The position numbers and the translations under genes are program-made. Below are positions 1 through 11,467 of a DNA stretch of 47,400 nt, in pieces; position 1 is the stretch's first letter; each line of letters starts with the position of its first letter. The stretch comes from an uncultured Eubacteriales bacterium (GTDB lineage: Bacteria; Bacillota; Clostridia; Lachnospirales; Lachnospiraceae). Location of the stretch: positions 12,534 through 59,933 of the forward strand of contig OMVN01000018.1 of the NCBI GenBank assembly GCA_900314525.1. The letters run 5' to 3'. The notes beneath the pieces were generated by a model. That model was not told where the DNA came from, did not search any database, and saw nothing but the letters and a program-made list of their open reading frames with translations.

Positions 1-26
1 CTTCTTTTCTATCTCTATATATGACA

Positions 27-55
27 ACAAACCAGTTGAAAATCAACTGGTTTGT
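27..55. repeat. Perfect 13-bp inverted repeat downstream of groEL
   Basis: Arms 27-39 and 43-55 are perfectly complementary with a 3-nt loop. It may be the terminator of the groESL transcript or of a convergent gene left of the window, but neither strand has a clear U-tract after the stem, so it is called only as a hairpin. Confidence 0.6.
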
Positions 56-60
56 CGCCT

Positions 61-105
61 TGTCTTAAGGCATCCACCAGACTTCGTCTGGTCCCCCTTA
101 AGACA
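61..105 (-). repeat. Long imperfect hairpin right after the groEL stop codon
   Basis: Outer arms 61-70 and 96-105 pair over 10 bp. Inner arms 76-82 and 86-92 pair over 7 bp around a 3-nt loop. The two stems are joined by an asymmetric internal loop. It begins 4 bp after the groEL stop, so it would form in the 3' untranslated end of the groESL mRNA. No U-tract follows, which suggests a processing or stability element, or a weak terminator acting with the 27-55 hairpin. Confidence 0.55.
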
Positions 106-109
106 TTTA

Positions 110-1738
<1,629 letters not shown>

Positions 1739-1751
1739 TTACCTCCAATTA

Positions 1752-2036
1752 TTATTCTACGATTGCAAGAATATCGCTCTGTCTTACAATCACATATTTT
1801 TCATCGTCAACTTCTACTTCTGTTCCTGAATATTTAGAGTAGATTACTTTATCTCCTTCCTTGACTTCCATCTTAACTTCTTTTCCATCAACAAGTCCGC
1901 CTGGTCCTACTGCAATAACCTCTGCCTGCTGTGGTTTTTCTTTTGCCTGACCTGGTAAAACAATACCTGATTTTGTAGTTTCCTCTGCAATTAACTGTTT
2001 TAATACAACTCTGTCATTTAATGGTACTAACTTCAT
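1752..2036 (-). CDS. groES: 10 kDa co-chaperonin GroES
   Basis: Heptameric lid of the GroEL chamber. At 94 residues it is full length. The N-terminal LVPLNDRVVLK strand is typical, and the mobile loop that contacts GroEL is visible around residues 18-34 (KSGIVLPGQAKE). It is the first gene of the operon, about 50 bp downstream of a perfect CIRCE box, so repression by HrcA is expected. HrcA itself is not in the window. Confidence 0.99.
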   Translation of the reverse strand: MKLVPLNDRVVLKQLIAEETTKSGIVLPGQAKEKPQQAEVIAVGPGGLVDGKEVKMEVKEGDKVIYSKYSGTEVEVDDEKYVIVRQSDILAIVE

Positions 2037-2085
2037 TATAAAATTCCTCCATTCTATTTAATCTAATTTCTTTTTTCTTTATCTA

Positions 2086-2112
2086 TTAGCACTCATTTAC
2101 TTCGAGTGCTAA
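2086..2112 (-). promoter_or_regulatory. CIRCE operator (HrcA binding site)
   Basis: A perfect TTAGCACTC-N9-GAGTGCTAA inverted repeat lies just downstream of the groES -10 box, in the position where HrcA blocks transcription in Gram-positive bacteria. Confidence 0.97.
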
Positions 2113-2124
2113 TCACTGTTAAAT

Positions 2125-2153
2125 ATAATACTTGCTTATAAGTATTTTAGCAA
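2125..2153 (-). promoter_or_regulatory. groESL promoter (SigA type)
   Basis: Reading the minus strand, -35 TTGCTA (2148-2153) and -10 TATTAT (2125-2130) are separated by 17 bp. The CIRCE box begins 12 bp downstream, over the expected transcription start. Confidence 0.75.
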
Positions 2154-2245
2154 GGTTAAAAATTCATCTATTTTTACATTTTTTCTCTATTAAACTAATT
2201 TTTTCTTATTTTTTCATTAATTTTCTTGTATTTTTAAAAAGTGTA

Positions 2246-3124
2246 TTATTTTTTTAGATTCTCTCTTGCATAGAAAAATAAATATTGCTGAGCATATCCG
2301 CCAAGTTCCCCAAATTTTTCCTTGGCAAATTCCATTATTTTATTATTATCTGTAGTTTTTCCAAAATACATTTCTTCCATTATTCGTTTTATCCACACAT
2401 CTACTGGAAAAGAGTTTCTATATCCCAATGAAAATAGAAGAACACAATTTGCAACCTTATCACCTACTCCCTTTATCTCTTTTAACTTCTCCTTTGCTGT
2501 TTCATATCCTAAATCAGAGAGTTCCATTCCAATGTTTTCCTTACCTCCAATCCACATAGCTGCTTCAAAAAGATATGGTGCCCTGAAACCTGTTTTACAT
2601 TTCCTGTAGTCTTCAATCTGTATATTGCCCAGCTGTCCTACATCAGGAAATGAATAAAACTCTTCTCCGTTAATTGCTCCCAGATAATTACCATATTTTC
2701 TTGATAAATCCTGAACTATTTTCTTGATATGAGGTATCTGCTTATTCTGTGAGATAATAAAAGACATTAGTGTTTCTGTAAAATCCTGATTCAGAATCCT
2801 GACTCCATAATTCTTATCTATAACTTCTCTTAATCTTTCATCTGCCTCTATCAGTTTTTCTTTTATAGATTTATAATCCCTGTCCAAATCAAAATAGTGT
2901 TTCCAGATTTTTTCAAAGTCTGAAATACTGGTGTCTTCTAATATTAATTTATCTCCCTCTTGTTTTATATGCAAAAGGTTATCCTTATATACCAGACCGT
3001 ATTCTAAATCATCAATTTTCTGAAAATGAAAACACTGGCCACATTCCATTGTCTGCATAATATCAAAATCTGTTACTCCATTTATAATCAGATTATTATT
3101 ATCTTCCGTATAATTAAAATGCAT
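2246..3124 (-). CDS. ogg: 8-oxoguanine DNA glycosylase/AP lyase (OGG1 type)
   Basis: Base-excision repair enzyme that removes oxidised guanine. The 292-residue protein has an N-terminal OGG_N-like beta domain followed by a HhH-GPD domain. The segment SFIISQNKQI (121-130) matches the family helix. The hairpin GVGDKVA (219-225) carries the expected catalytic lysine, K223, and PVDVW (240-244) the catalytic aspartate, D242. This is the OGG1 branch rather than AlkA or MutY; no Fe-S cysteine cluster is present. Its start lies 1 bp from the stop of the HAD phosphatase gene upstream, so the two are probably translationally coupled. Confidence 0.9.
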   Translation of the reverse strand: MHFNYTEDNNNLIINGVTDFDIMQTMECGQCFHFQKIDDLEYGLVYKDNLLHIKQEGDKLILEDTSISDFEKIWKHYFDLDRDYKSIKEKLIEADERLREVIDKNYGVRILNQDFTETLMSFIISQNKQIPHIKKIVQDLSRKYGNYLGAINGEEFYSFPDVGQLGNIQIEDYRKCKTGFRAPYLFEAAMWIGGKENIGMELSDLGYETAKEKLKEIKGVGDKVANCVLLFSLGYRNSFPVDVWIKRIMEEMYFGKTTDNNKIMEFAKEKFGELGGYAQQYLFFYARENLKK

Positions 3125-3125
3125 C

Positions 3126-3920
3126 TTATATCAATCCAAACCTCCTAAGTGCTTTGGATATTCCTCCTTTGTCATAATCTTCCGTTACATATTTTATTTT
3201 ATTCTTGAAATCTTCACTGGCATTTCCCATGGCCACACCATATTTTACATATTTAAGCATTTCATAATCATTCATTCCATCTCCAAATGCATATGTATCT
3301 TCTATAGGTATTTCTAATTTTTCTATGAGGTAGTCAATTCCTCTTGCCTTTGAAAACTCATTCGGTATCATCTCAATAAATTCTTTGCTATGAAACACAA
3401 TATTAAACCTGTCTTTGTATTTCTCTATAAATTTTGCACCTAGATCTAAATCTGTCATCATTCCACTTAATTTTGAAACATTTAGTTCAGTCACCTCATC
3501 AATATCCTTAACATGTTCTGGAATTTTCTGGATATAATGATCATACAATTTCCTATATTCAGAAGGTATATTTTTTTTATCAAAAAAGATATTTTCTATT
3601 CCTTCTGGGACAGGAATAATTTTATTTTTTTTCATGTCAGAAACAACAGACCATGAAATTTCTTCTGGAAGTATATACTTATAAAAAGCTCCCTGGCAAT
3701 CCACATATGTTCCTGCTCCAGCAATTATTCCGTCAAAACCAATATCAAGTATTTCAGGAAAAATCATGTTTTTTGTCCTTCCTGTGCAAATTACTGCAAT
3801 ATTACCGTTTTCCCTGAATTTTTTAATAGAGCTTTTAGTATCATCAGGAACGCCCTTTCCATATAAATAAATTGTCCCATCTATGTCAAAAAAAGCAATT
3901 TTTGTGTTATTTGTATTCAT
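3126..3920 (-). CDS. Cof-type HAD family phosphatase
   Basis: Class IIB HAD hydrolase, 264 residues, likely acting on sugar phosphates or flavin/PLP-type phosphates; the substrate cannot be told from sequence. Motif I is FFDIDGT, with nucleophile D12 and acid/base D14. Motif II is the TGR segment near residue 47. The C-terminal GDGMNDYEML gives the metal-binding acidic residues. The cap domain lies between. It is preceded by an AGGTG ribosome site and is the first gene of a two-gene unit with ogg. Confidence 0.9.
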   Translation of the reverse strand: MNTNNTKIAFFDIDGTIYLYGKGVPDDTKSSIKKFRENGNIAVICTGRTKNMIFPEILDIGFDGIIAGAGTYVDCQGAFYKYILPEEISWSVVSDMKKNKIIPVPEGIENIFFDKKNIPSEYRKLYDHYIQKIPEHVKDIDEVTELNVSKLSGMMTDLDLGAKFIEKYKDRFNIVFHSKEFIEMIPNEFSKARGIDYLIEKLEIPIEDTYAFGDGMNDYEMLKYVKYGVAMGNASEDFKNKIKYVTEDYDKGGISKALRRFGLI

Positions 3921-3955
3921 TTTTCACCTGTCCATTTTTATTTTTCGATACAGTC

Positions 3956-3984
3956 ATTATATAGCCTGCATCTTTTATTTACAA
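3956..3984 (-). promoter_or_regulatory. Promoter of HAD-ogg unit
   Basis: On the minus strand, -35 TTGTAA (3979-3984), 17-bp spacer and -10 TATAAT (3956-3961). It lies 36 bp upstream of the HAD start codon. Confidence 0.65.
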
Positions 3985-4092
3985 TTATTATTTTTTTGCA
4001 TTTTATTGATAATTTTCCTTTATTTTTTCCACAATAAGTATTACAATATATATATTCAAAAAAAGCATTTTTTACGTGAAAGGAGTATGAAC

Positions 4093-4410
4093 ATGGCTAA
4101 AAAATTTGGAAAAGCTGTAGTATTTACAGCAGTTGCAGCAGCTGTTGCCGCTGGTGGAATGGCAATTTATAATAAGTATAAGGCATCATCTGATGATTTT
4201 GATGACGACGATTTACTTGATTTCGATGATGACGATGATGATGATTTTGACGACCTTGATTTAGATGACGATGAGGACGAGGACGAAGAAGAAGTAAAGA
4301 CAGAGGATAACAATCGTGATTATGTAACAATCCCTAAGGATACAGAATCAGATGCTCCAAAGGTTAATTTAAACGTTAAAATTGCAGACGACAAAAAAGA
4401 CGAAGATTAA
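4093..4410 (+). CDS. Small membrane-anchored poly-acidic protein
   Basis: No named family recognised. The 105-residue product starts MAKKFGKAVVFTA, followed by an alanine-rich hydrophobic helix (about residues 8-26) that is probably a single membrane anchor. After IYNKYK comes a stretch of about 45 residues made almost only of Asp/Glu with Phe and Leu, then a charged tail. The start chosen is the ATG 7 bp after AGGAG (4081-4085); an in-frame ATG at 4087 is too close to it. Upstream AT-rich DNA has only a weak promoter-like pair (TTCCAC, TATATT near 4027-4056). It is a single-gene unit, closed by a strong hairpin at 4431-4463. The acidic run resembles the N-terminus of the transglutaminase-like protein at 18169-19920. 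Confidence 0.8.
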   Translation: MAKKFGKAVVFTAVAAAVAAGGMAIYNKYKASSDDFDDDDLLDFDDDDDDDFDDLDLDDDEDEDEEEVKTEDNNRDYVTIPKDTESDAPKVNLNVKIADDKKDED

Positions 4411-4430
4411 TTCATTTTACTTTTATTAAA

Positions 4431-4463
4431 AAAGAGGTTTTAAACAATGTTTAAAACCTCTTT
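4431..4463. terminator. Bidirectional intrinsic terminator
   Basis: A perfect 15-bp stem (4431-4445 with 4449-4463) and 3-nt loop separates the acidic-protein gene (plus) from glnS (minus). The plus-strand tail is T-rich; the minus-strand tail is weaker but also T-rich. Confidence 0.85.
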
Positions 4464-4480
4464 TATATTTTGCGTAATTA

Positions 4481-6145
4481 TTACTTAGGTAATTTAAATG
4501 AACTCTTTAATGAAACTATTCTGTTAAATACTAATTTATCATCAGTTGTATCTTTTGTATCTACACAGAAATAACCATTTCTTACAAACTGGAATTTATC
4601 TCCAGGTTTTGCTTCGTTAATATTTTCTTCAACATAGCAATTATTTACTACTGTTTTAGAATTTGGATTAAGATTTAATGTTCCATCTTCATTGAGCTTG
4701 CCTTTTTCCTCATCCACAATATTCTCAAATAATCTTGCCTCTACCTGAACAGCCTTAGCTGTGCTTACCCAGTGAATTGTTCCCTTTACTTTTCTACCTG
4801 TAAATCCATTTCCATTTCTAGTCTCAGGATCATATGTTGCATGTACAACTGTTACGTTTCCATCTGCATCCTTTTCACATCCTGTACATGTTACAAAATA
4901 TGCATTCATAAGTCTTACTTCATTTCCTGGGAATAATCTGAAATATTTCTTAGGTGGTTCTTCCATGAAGTCTTCTCTCTCAATATAAAGCTCTTTTGAA
5001 AATGGAACTTTTCTAGTTCCCATTTCCTCATTTTCAGGATTATTAATCATTTCAAAGTATTCAACCTGATCCTCAGGATAATTATCTATTACAAGCTTTA
5101 CAGGATCTAATACTGCCATTACTCTCTTTGTCTTGCTCTTTAAATCCTCTCTAATGCAATACTCAAGCATAGCGTAATCAACTGAGCTGTTGCTCTTTGA
5201 TACACCAACAAGGTCTACAAACATTTTTATTGATTCTGGAGTAAATCCTCTTCTTCTAAGTGCTGCAATAGAAACAAGTCTCGGATCATCCCATCCATCT
5301 ACTATACCATCTTCCACAAGTTTCTTGATATATCTCTTTCCAGTAACTACGTTGGTAAGATATAGTTTTGCAAATTCTACCTGTCTTGGTGGATTTTCAA
5401 ATTCTAATTCATTTACAACCCAGTCGTAGAGTGGTCTGTGATCTTCAAATTCCAATGTACATATAGAATGAGTGATTCCTTCAAGTGCATCTTCTATCGG
5501 ATGTGCAAAATCATACATTGGATAAATACACCATGTATCTCCTGTTCTATGATGTGTCATATGAGCTACTCTGTAAATAATTGGATCTCTCATATTAATA
5601 TTTGGTGATGCCATATCTATTTTTGCTCTTAATACTTTCTCACCATCTGCATATTTTCCGTTTTTCATATTTTCGAACAATTCTAAATTCTCTTCTACTG
5701 TTCTGTTTCTGTATGGACTCTCTTTTCCTGGTTCAGTAAGGGTTCCTCTGTATTCTCTGATTTCATCAGCTGTAAGGTCACAAACATATGCTTTACCTTT
5801 TTTTATAAGTTTGACTGCTGCCTCATACATTTTTGGAAAATAATCTGATGCGAAAAATAATCTGTCTTCCCATTCTGCGCCTAACCATTTTATATCTTCT
5901 TTTATTGATTCTACAAACTCAACTTTTTCTTTTGTTGGATTTGTATCATCGAATCTCATATTGAATTTTCCATTATATTTTTTAGACAAACCATAATTCA
6001 AAAGAATCGATTTAGCATGTCCAATATGTAAATATCCATTTGGTTCAGGAGGAAATCTTGTCTGTACATGGTCAAATCTTCCCTCACTTAAATCTTTATC
6101 AATTATCATCTCAATAAAATTCTTTGATGTATTTTCGTTTTCCAT
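4481..6145 (-). CDS. glnS: Glutaminyl-tRNA synthetase
   Basis: Charges tRNA-Gln directly with glutamine. The 554-residue protein has the class I HIGH motif as HIGH at 40-43 in [15 protein letters not shown], the catalytic domain to about 340, and the two C-terminal beta-barrels that read the anticodon. At the place of the second class I signature (MSKR in E. coli) it reads TGKR at 268-271, keeping Lys and Arg but not Met-Ser. The start has a GAGG ribosome site and the gene has its own strong promoter. Most Firmicutes make Gln-tRNA by GatCAB instead, so a GlnRS is notable. Confidence 0.95.
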   Translation of the reverse strand: MENENTSKNFIEMIIDKDLSEGRFDHVQTRFPPEPNGYLHIGHAKSILLNYGLSKKYNGKFNMRFDDTNPTKEKVEFVESIKEDIKWLGAEWEDRLFFASDYFPKMYEAAVKLIKKGKAYVCDLTADEIREYRGTLTEPGKESPYRNRTVEENLELFENMKNGKYADGEKVLRAKIDMASPNINMRDPIIYRVAHMTHHRTGDTWCIYPMYDFAHPIEDALEGITHSICTLEFEDHRPLYDWVVNELEFENPPRQVEFAKLYLTNVVTGKRYIKKLVEDGIVDGWDDPRLVSIAALRRRGFTPESIKMFVDLVGVSKSNSSVDYAMLEYCIREDLKSKTKRVMAVLDPVKLVIDNYPEDQVEYFEMINNPENEEMGTRKVPFSKELYIEREDFMEEPPKKYFRLFPGNEVRLMNAYFVTCTGCEKDADGNVTVVHATYDPETRNGNGFTGRKVKGTIHWVSTAKAVQVEARLFENIVDEEKGKLNEDGTLNLNPNSKTVVNNCYVEENINEAKPGDKFQFVRNGYFCVDTKDTTDDKLVFNRIVSLKSSFKLPK

Positions 6146-6208
6146 TTCAAACTCCTCTGTCAGTTATGACATTTCTTTCTATAGATTCTTTTTACTCGTC
6201 TGTGTAAT

Positions 6209-6237
6209 ATAATACCCTAAGAGTAATAACCTGTCAA
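6209..6237 (-). promoter_or_regulatory. glnS promoter
   Basis: On the minus strand, consensus -35 TTGACA (6232-6237), 17-bp spacer, -10 TATTAT (6209-6214). It overlaps the last codons of the upstream aminopeptidase gene. Confidence 0.85.
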
Positions 6238-7563
6238 AAACTTTTCTAAAGTTTTTTCATCTTCTGTCCCCATAAGTTCACGTGCAGAGTGCATTGCTAA
6301 TACTGCTATTCCAATATCTATTGTTCTGATAGGCATAACAGTCTGGAATATTGCTCCTAAAGTCTGTCCCCCTGCCATATCTGAACGATTGACAAATATC
6401 TGATATGGTATGGATTTTTTTCTGCATATTTCTTTTACAACGGCAATACCTATTCCGTCATTTGAATATGTCTGTGCAGCTGCGACTTTAACTACAATTC
6501 CTCCTCCAAGAATTACCTTGTTTGTAACATCGGATTTTTCCGGATAATTAGGATGATAGCCATGTGCAACATCACAGGAAATCATTATTCCATTAATTAT
6601 ATCATCTGTCATTCTTATCTTGTCAAATCCCATCTCTTCATATATTTTTTCAAGCATCATAATAGATATTGCAGATGCTGCTCCCTGCTTTGTTCTGCTT
6701 CCAATTTCCTCATTATCAAAGAAAAATGCTACATTCAGCGAATCGTCATTCTTAGAATTAATGATGGCATTCAGTTGTGCATAGACAGATGAGAGATTAT
6801 CTATTCTCGGTGCTGAAAACATCTCTCCATTAACTCCAATTGTCTGACCATCATCTTTATTGTATAAATAAAGTTCGTAGTCCAATATATTTTCCTTGAT
6901 AATATGTGCCCTGTTTAATTCCTCTTTCAAAATAACATCAATTACGTAATCCTTAACGTTATCATGAAGTTCATCACTTATTCCTGCAATCGGTATCAAA
7001 TCTTTCTGCTTATTTAACTCTATACCTTTATTTATATTTCTATTAAGGTGTATTGCTAGATTAGGTATAATTAGTACAGGTTTATCTACATTTACATTCA
7101 CTGACTCTGGACTAAATTCGTCTTTTCCTCTGACTATAATCCGCCCTGCAATACTAAGCGGTCTGTCCATCCATGTGTTTAATATCGCCCCGCCATACCC
7201 TTCAGTATTAACCTTGATAAATATTTTTCCAGACTGCTTATCCTTAATAACACTATCTGGTTTTATCTTAAATCCCGGGAAATCGGTATGACTGGATGTA
7301 CATCTTAATACTCCTTTTTTGCTCCAGTTTCTATCCAAAGTGAAATTCTTTCCAACAGTAAATGCCATAAGTGATGAATCATAAATATCAATATAATATT
7401 TTTCACCTGCACGGATATCAAAATCTTCTCCTGCTTTTAGTTCCTTAAAACCTTTTAATTTCAGCCTTTTTTTAGCTGACTCGGTTGTATGGAATGGTGA
7501 AACTGCTTCTCTAATAAATTTATTAAAATCCTCTATATTTGAATTTTCTAAAATATTGTTCAT
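6217..7563 (-). CDS. apeB: M18 family aminopeptidase (ApeB type)
   Basis: Zinc metallo-aminopeptidase of the aspartyl aminopeptidase family, cytosolic, removing N-terminal (often acidic) residues from peptides. At 448 residues it is full length. Expected metal and catalytic residues are visible: H92 and D94 in SSHTDF, D255 in PRIDNLSS, E285/E286 in DNEEIGS, D331 in SCDVAHG and H425 in AMHSARE. It starts 13 bp after the GreA-type gene, so the two form an operon. A second, divergent M18 gene is at 14118-15494. Confidence 0.92.
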   Translation of the reverse strand: MNNILENSNIEDFNKFIREAVSPFHTTESAKKRLKLKGFKELKAGEDFDIRAGEKYYIDIYDSSLMAFTVGKNFTLDRNWSKKGVLRCTSSHTDFPGFKIKPDSVIKDKQSGKIFIKVNTEGYGGAILNTWMDRPLSIAGRIIVRGKDEFSPESVNVNVDKPVLIIPNLAIHLNRNINKGIELNKQKDLIPIAGISDELHDNVKDYVIDVILKEELNRAHIIKENILDYELYLYNKDDGQTIGVNGEMFSAPRIDNLSSVYAQLNAIINSKNDDSLNVAFFFDNEEIGSRTKQGAASAISIMMLEKIYEEMGFDKIRMTDDIINGIMISCDVAHGYHPNYPEKSDVTNKVILGGGIVVKVAAAQTYSNDGIGIAVVKEICRKKSIPYQIFVNRSDMAGGQTLGAIFQTVMPIRTIDIGIAVLAMHSARELMGTEDEKTLEKFLTGYYS

Positions 7564-7576
7564 TTAAATCTCCTGA

Positions 7577-8080
7577 TTAATAACTCCTGATATCATCAGT
7601 TCCGTCGTCTTCTGTCTGTATAATTTTCTTTATTACTGCATAGTAACCATAATCGTCAGATACTTTAATATGAACTCTGTCTCCTACCTTATGTCCCTTT
7701 ATAGCTTTACCTAATGGTGAATCTATGCTTATTTTTCCTGCCATAGAATTTCCCCTGATTGAAGTAACAAGTTTTACTTCCATCGTATCATCATCTTCTT
7801 CTAAATAAAGTGTTACCACAGAATAAAGCCCTACTTCATCATCTTTCCTGTCTTCACTAATGATTCTGGCATTTTTTAGCAGTCCTTCTAAATACCTGAT
7901 TCTGCTTTCATTTCTATTCTTATCCCTTTTGGCTGCATAGTACTCGAAGTTTTCACTTAAATCTCCCTGAGCCCTTGCCTCTTTTACTGCTTCAAGTGCC
8001 TCTTTCCTGACAACAAGTTTTCTGTGTTCTATTTCATCCTTTATCTTCTGAATATCTTTATCTGTCATTTCATTTGCCAC
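7577..8080 (-). CDS. GreA/GreB family transcription elongation factor
   Basis: Binds RNA polymerase through the secondary channel and rescues backtracked complexes by transcript cleavage. The 167-residue protein has the N-terminal coiled coil (about 5-75) with acidic residues at its tip (AQGDLSENFEYYAA) and a C-terminal FKBP-like domain containing SPLGKAIKGHKVGD. The start is a GTG 4-5 bp after an excellent GGAGGTGAT ribosome site; the longer frame upstream to an ATG at 8110 would translate through that site and is rejected. It is a divergent member rather than the canonical greA, so no symbol is given. Confidence 0.88.
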   Translation of the reverse strand: MANEMTDKDIQKIKDEIEHRKLVVRKEALEAVKEARAQGDLSENFEYYAAKRDKNRNESRIRYLEGLLKNARIISEDRKDDEVGLYSVVTLYLEEDDDTMEVKLVTSIRGNSMAGKISIDSPLGKAIKGHKVGDRVHIKVSDDYGYYAVIKKIIQTEDDGTDDIRSY

Positions 8081-8117
8081 AAATATCACCTCCGAAATAA
8101 TTTCCGTCACACAATTT

Positions 8118-8147
8118 AGAAAAACCCAGCCGCTGTTGCAGCTGGGT
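8118..8147 (-). terminator. guaB terminator
   Basis: The stem 8124-8130/8141-8147 (ACCCAGC with GCTGGGT) is followed on the minus strand by a run of five U residues. It lies 22 bp after the guaB stop. Confidence 0.85.
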
Positions 8148-8168
8148 ATATATTTATTCTTAAACTAA

Positions 8169-9644
<1,476 letters not shown>

Positions 9645-9660
9645 TCATTGTAATTGCATA

Positions 9661-9689
9661 ATTCTATCAGATTTGAATTTACATGTCAA
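9661..9689 (-). promoter_or_regulatory. guaB promoter
   Basis: On the minus strand, perfect -35 TTGACA (9684-9689), 17-bp spacer and -10 TAGAAT (9661-9666), 35 bp upstream of the start codon. Confidence 0.88.
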
Positions 9690-9706
9690 CACCAATAAAT
9701 TAAATA

Positions 9707-10213
9707 TTATTCAAATACCTTTCTTGGTGCGAATGTCTTCATATCATTGACTATTTCTTCATTTGGTTCAAAAATAATCTTTACTAATTCCTTATCTTTT
9801 CTCTCAAATACAACATATCTTCTGTCTGTATCTTCTAAGGATGAATAGTCTTTATATTTGTAATTCTGTCTCTCAAACTGTTCTAGCTCTGGTGAACCTT
9901 CCTTTGCAACAGCCTCAACCTTATTCATCTCAATCTTGTAGCAGGCTTTTCTTCTGGCTTTCCCACATATTCTGTCGATTTGAAGTTCCCCGCTTAAAAA
10001 ACTGTATTCATATTCAACATCAGTTCTCTGGAACATATATCTTGTAAGATAAGCAAATGCTATCGCAAGTATGAAAAATATTACTCTTGACAATGTACCA
10101 AAAAATGATAAAAAGAACGTAGTAAGTGTTAGAAGAATAAATAATATTCTTATAAGAATATCTATTATAGTTCTTCTTCTCTTTATCAGCCATTCGTGAT
10201 AAACATCACCCAT
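9707..10213 (-). CDS. Small two-TM membrane protein of unknown function
   Basis: A 168-residue protein with two adjacent hydrophobic segments (about 17-39 and 42-62) after a basic KRRR patch, then a cytosolic C-terminal domain. That domain contains a cysteine pair (CGKARRKACYKIEM) and an EKEL-type region rich in charged residues. It resembles a family found widely in Lachnospiraceae (possibly DUF6106), but that name is from memory and unconfirmed. The ribosome site GGAGGGA supports the ATG start. It has its own promoter and precedes guaB, which also has its own promoter. Confidence 0.8.
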   Translation of the reverse strand: MGDVYHEWLIKRRRTIIDILIRILFILLTLTTFFLSFFGTLSRVIFFILAIAFAYLTRYMFQRTDVEYEYSFLSGELQIDRICGKARRKACYKIEMNKVEAVAKEGSPELEQFERQNYKYKDYSSLEDTDRRYVVFERKDKELVKIIFEPNEEIVNDMKTFAPRKVFE

Positions 10214-10254
10214 GCTATCCCTCCATTCATTTCTATTTTGTAAAATTATAATAT

Positions 10255-10283
10255 ATATTAACTCACAATTCTGAAAATAACAA
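10255..10283 (-). promoter_or_regulatory. Promoter of small membrane protein gene
   Basis: On the minus strand, -35 TTGTTA (10278-10283), 17-bp spacer and -10 TAATAT (10255-10260), in the short gap after hemW. Confidence 0.6.
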
Positions 10284-10295
10284 GCCTTTTAAAAG

Positions 10296-11438
10296 TTAAT
10301 CAAGCAAAAATTCTGACATCACAATATTGCTAACATTAATGCCCTTATCTGTCAATAAAATATACTCATCATTTTCGTCGATAAGATTTATTTTCTTGTA
10401 TTTTTCAATAACATTTCCATAAACCTCTGAGATATCTTTAGCAAATTCATTTTTAAATTTTTCTTTAGATACACCATTTATTTTCCTGAGTCCTAGAAAC
10501 ATAAATTCTTCCATTGCTTCTTTCTGTGTTAAGTGTGTAACCTCTTCTCTCACTTCATCCGGATTTCCTTTTAATGAGATATATTTTTTTGTATCAGATA
10601 TATTTCTATATCTCCGATTATTTACAAATGATGCTGCACATACTCCAAAGCCATAATAATTCTCTCTGTTCCAATATTTTAAATTATGTCGGCACTCAAA
10701 TCCTGGTTTTGAATAATTAGATATTTCATATCTAAAGTAACCTTTTTTAGCAAGAGCTTCTTTTGTATAATAATACATTTCTCTTTCGGTTTCCTCAGAT
10801 GGAAGTCTTTCTTCAGCTGGAAGTTTTTCATTGTCAATATTGTATTTATCATAAAAGAATGTACCTTCCTCAATTATCAGACTATATGCTGATATATGCG
10901 CTGGATTAAGTCCTAAGACTTTATCAATTGTATCCTTATATGATTCTATTGTCTGCCCTGGCAAAGCCGACATTAAGTCAATATTTATATTAGTAAATCC
11001 TTTATTTTTTGCTAATGAATAACTTTCCAAAAATTGTTCATAATTATGAATTCTTCCAAGTTTAGCAAGTTCCTTGTCATCAGCACTCTGAAGCCCTATG
11101 CTAAGTCTGTTGATTCCACATTTCAAATAAGATTCCAATTTATTTTCATCTATCGTACCAGGATTTGCTTCTATAGTTATTTCACAATTTCTGTCAAAAT
11201 CAAATTTATTATTTAGCGTTTCAAAAATCTTTTCCATTAATTTTCCAGAAAGTATGGATGGAGTTCCACCACCAACAAAAACCGAATCAATACATTCTTC
11301 TATATAAGTATTATTGATCTCATTAACAAGAGAATCAACATACATTTCCATGTCTTTTACGGTGCCTTCTCCAGATACAAAATCACAATATAGACATTTT
11401 CTAACACAAAATGGTATATGAATATATATTCCTGCCAT
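10296..11438 (-). CDS. hemW: HemW-type radical SAM protein (heme chaperone)
   Basis: Radical SAM protein formerly annotated as oxygen-independent coproporphyrinogen III oxidase; family members studied act as heme-insertion chaperones. The 380-residue protein begins IYIHIPFCVRKCLYCDF, with the cluster cysteines C11, C15 and C18 in the CxxxCxxC pattern. The GGGTPS segment follows, and a C-terminal HemN_C domain ends it. It lies 30 bp downstream of lepA, the common lepA-hemW pairing of Firmicutes. The GGAG ribosome site precedes the ATG. Confidence 0.93.
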   Translation of the reverse strand: MAGIYIHIPFCVRKCLYCDFVSGEGTVKDMEMYVDSLVNEINNTYIEECIDSVFVGGGTPSILSGKLMEKIFETLNNKFDFDRNCEITIEANPGTIDENKLESYLKCGINRLSIGLQSADDKELAKLGRIHNYEQFLESYSLAKNKGFTNINIDLMSALPGQTIESYKDTIDKVLGLNPAHISAYSLIIEEGTFFYDKYNIDNEKLPAEERLPSEETEREMYYYTKEALAKKGYFRYEISNYSKPGFECRHNLKYWNRENYYGFGVCAASFVNNRRYRNISDTKKYISLKGNPDEVREEVTHLTQKEAMEEFMFLGLRKINGVSKEKFKNEFAKDISEVYGNVIEKYKKINLIDENDEYILLTDKGINVSNIVMSEFLLD

Positions 11439-11467
11439 AATTATCTCCAGTTTCTGGGTATACTTTT

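Noticed and set aside
4124-4330. His/Arg-rich minus-strand frame under the acidic protein
   Set aside because: It is only the reverse of the GAT/GAC repeats.
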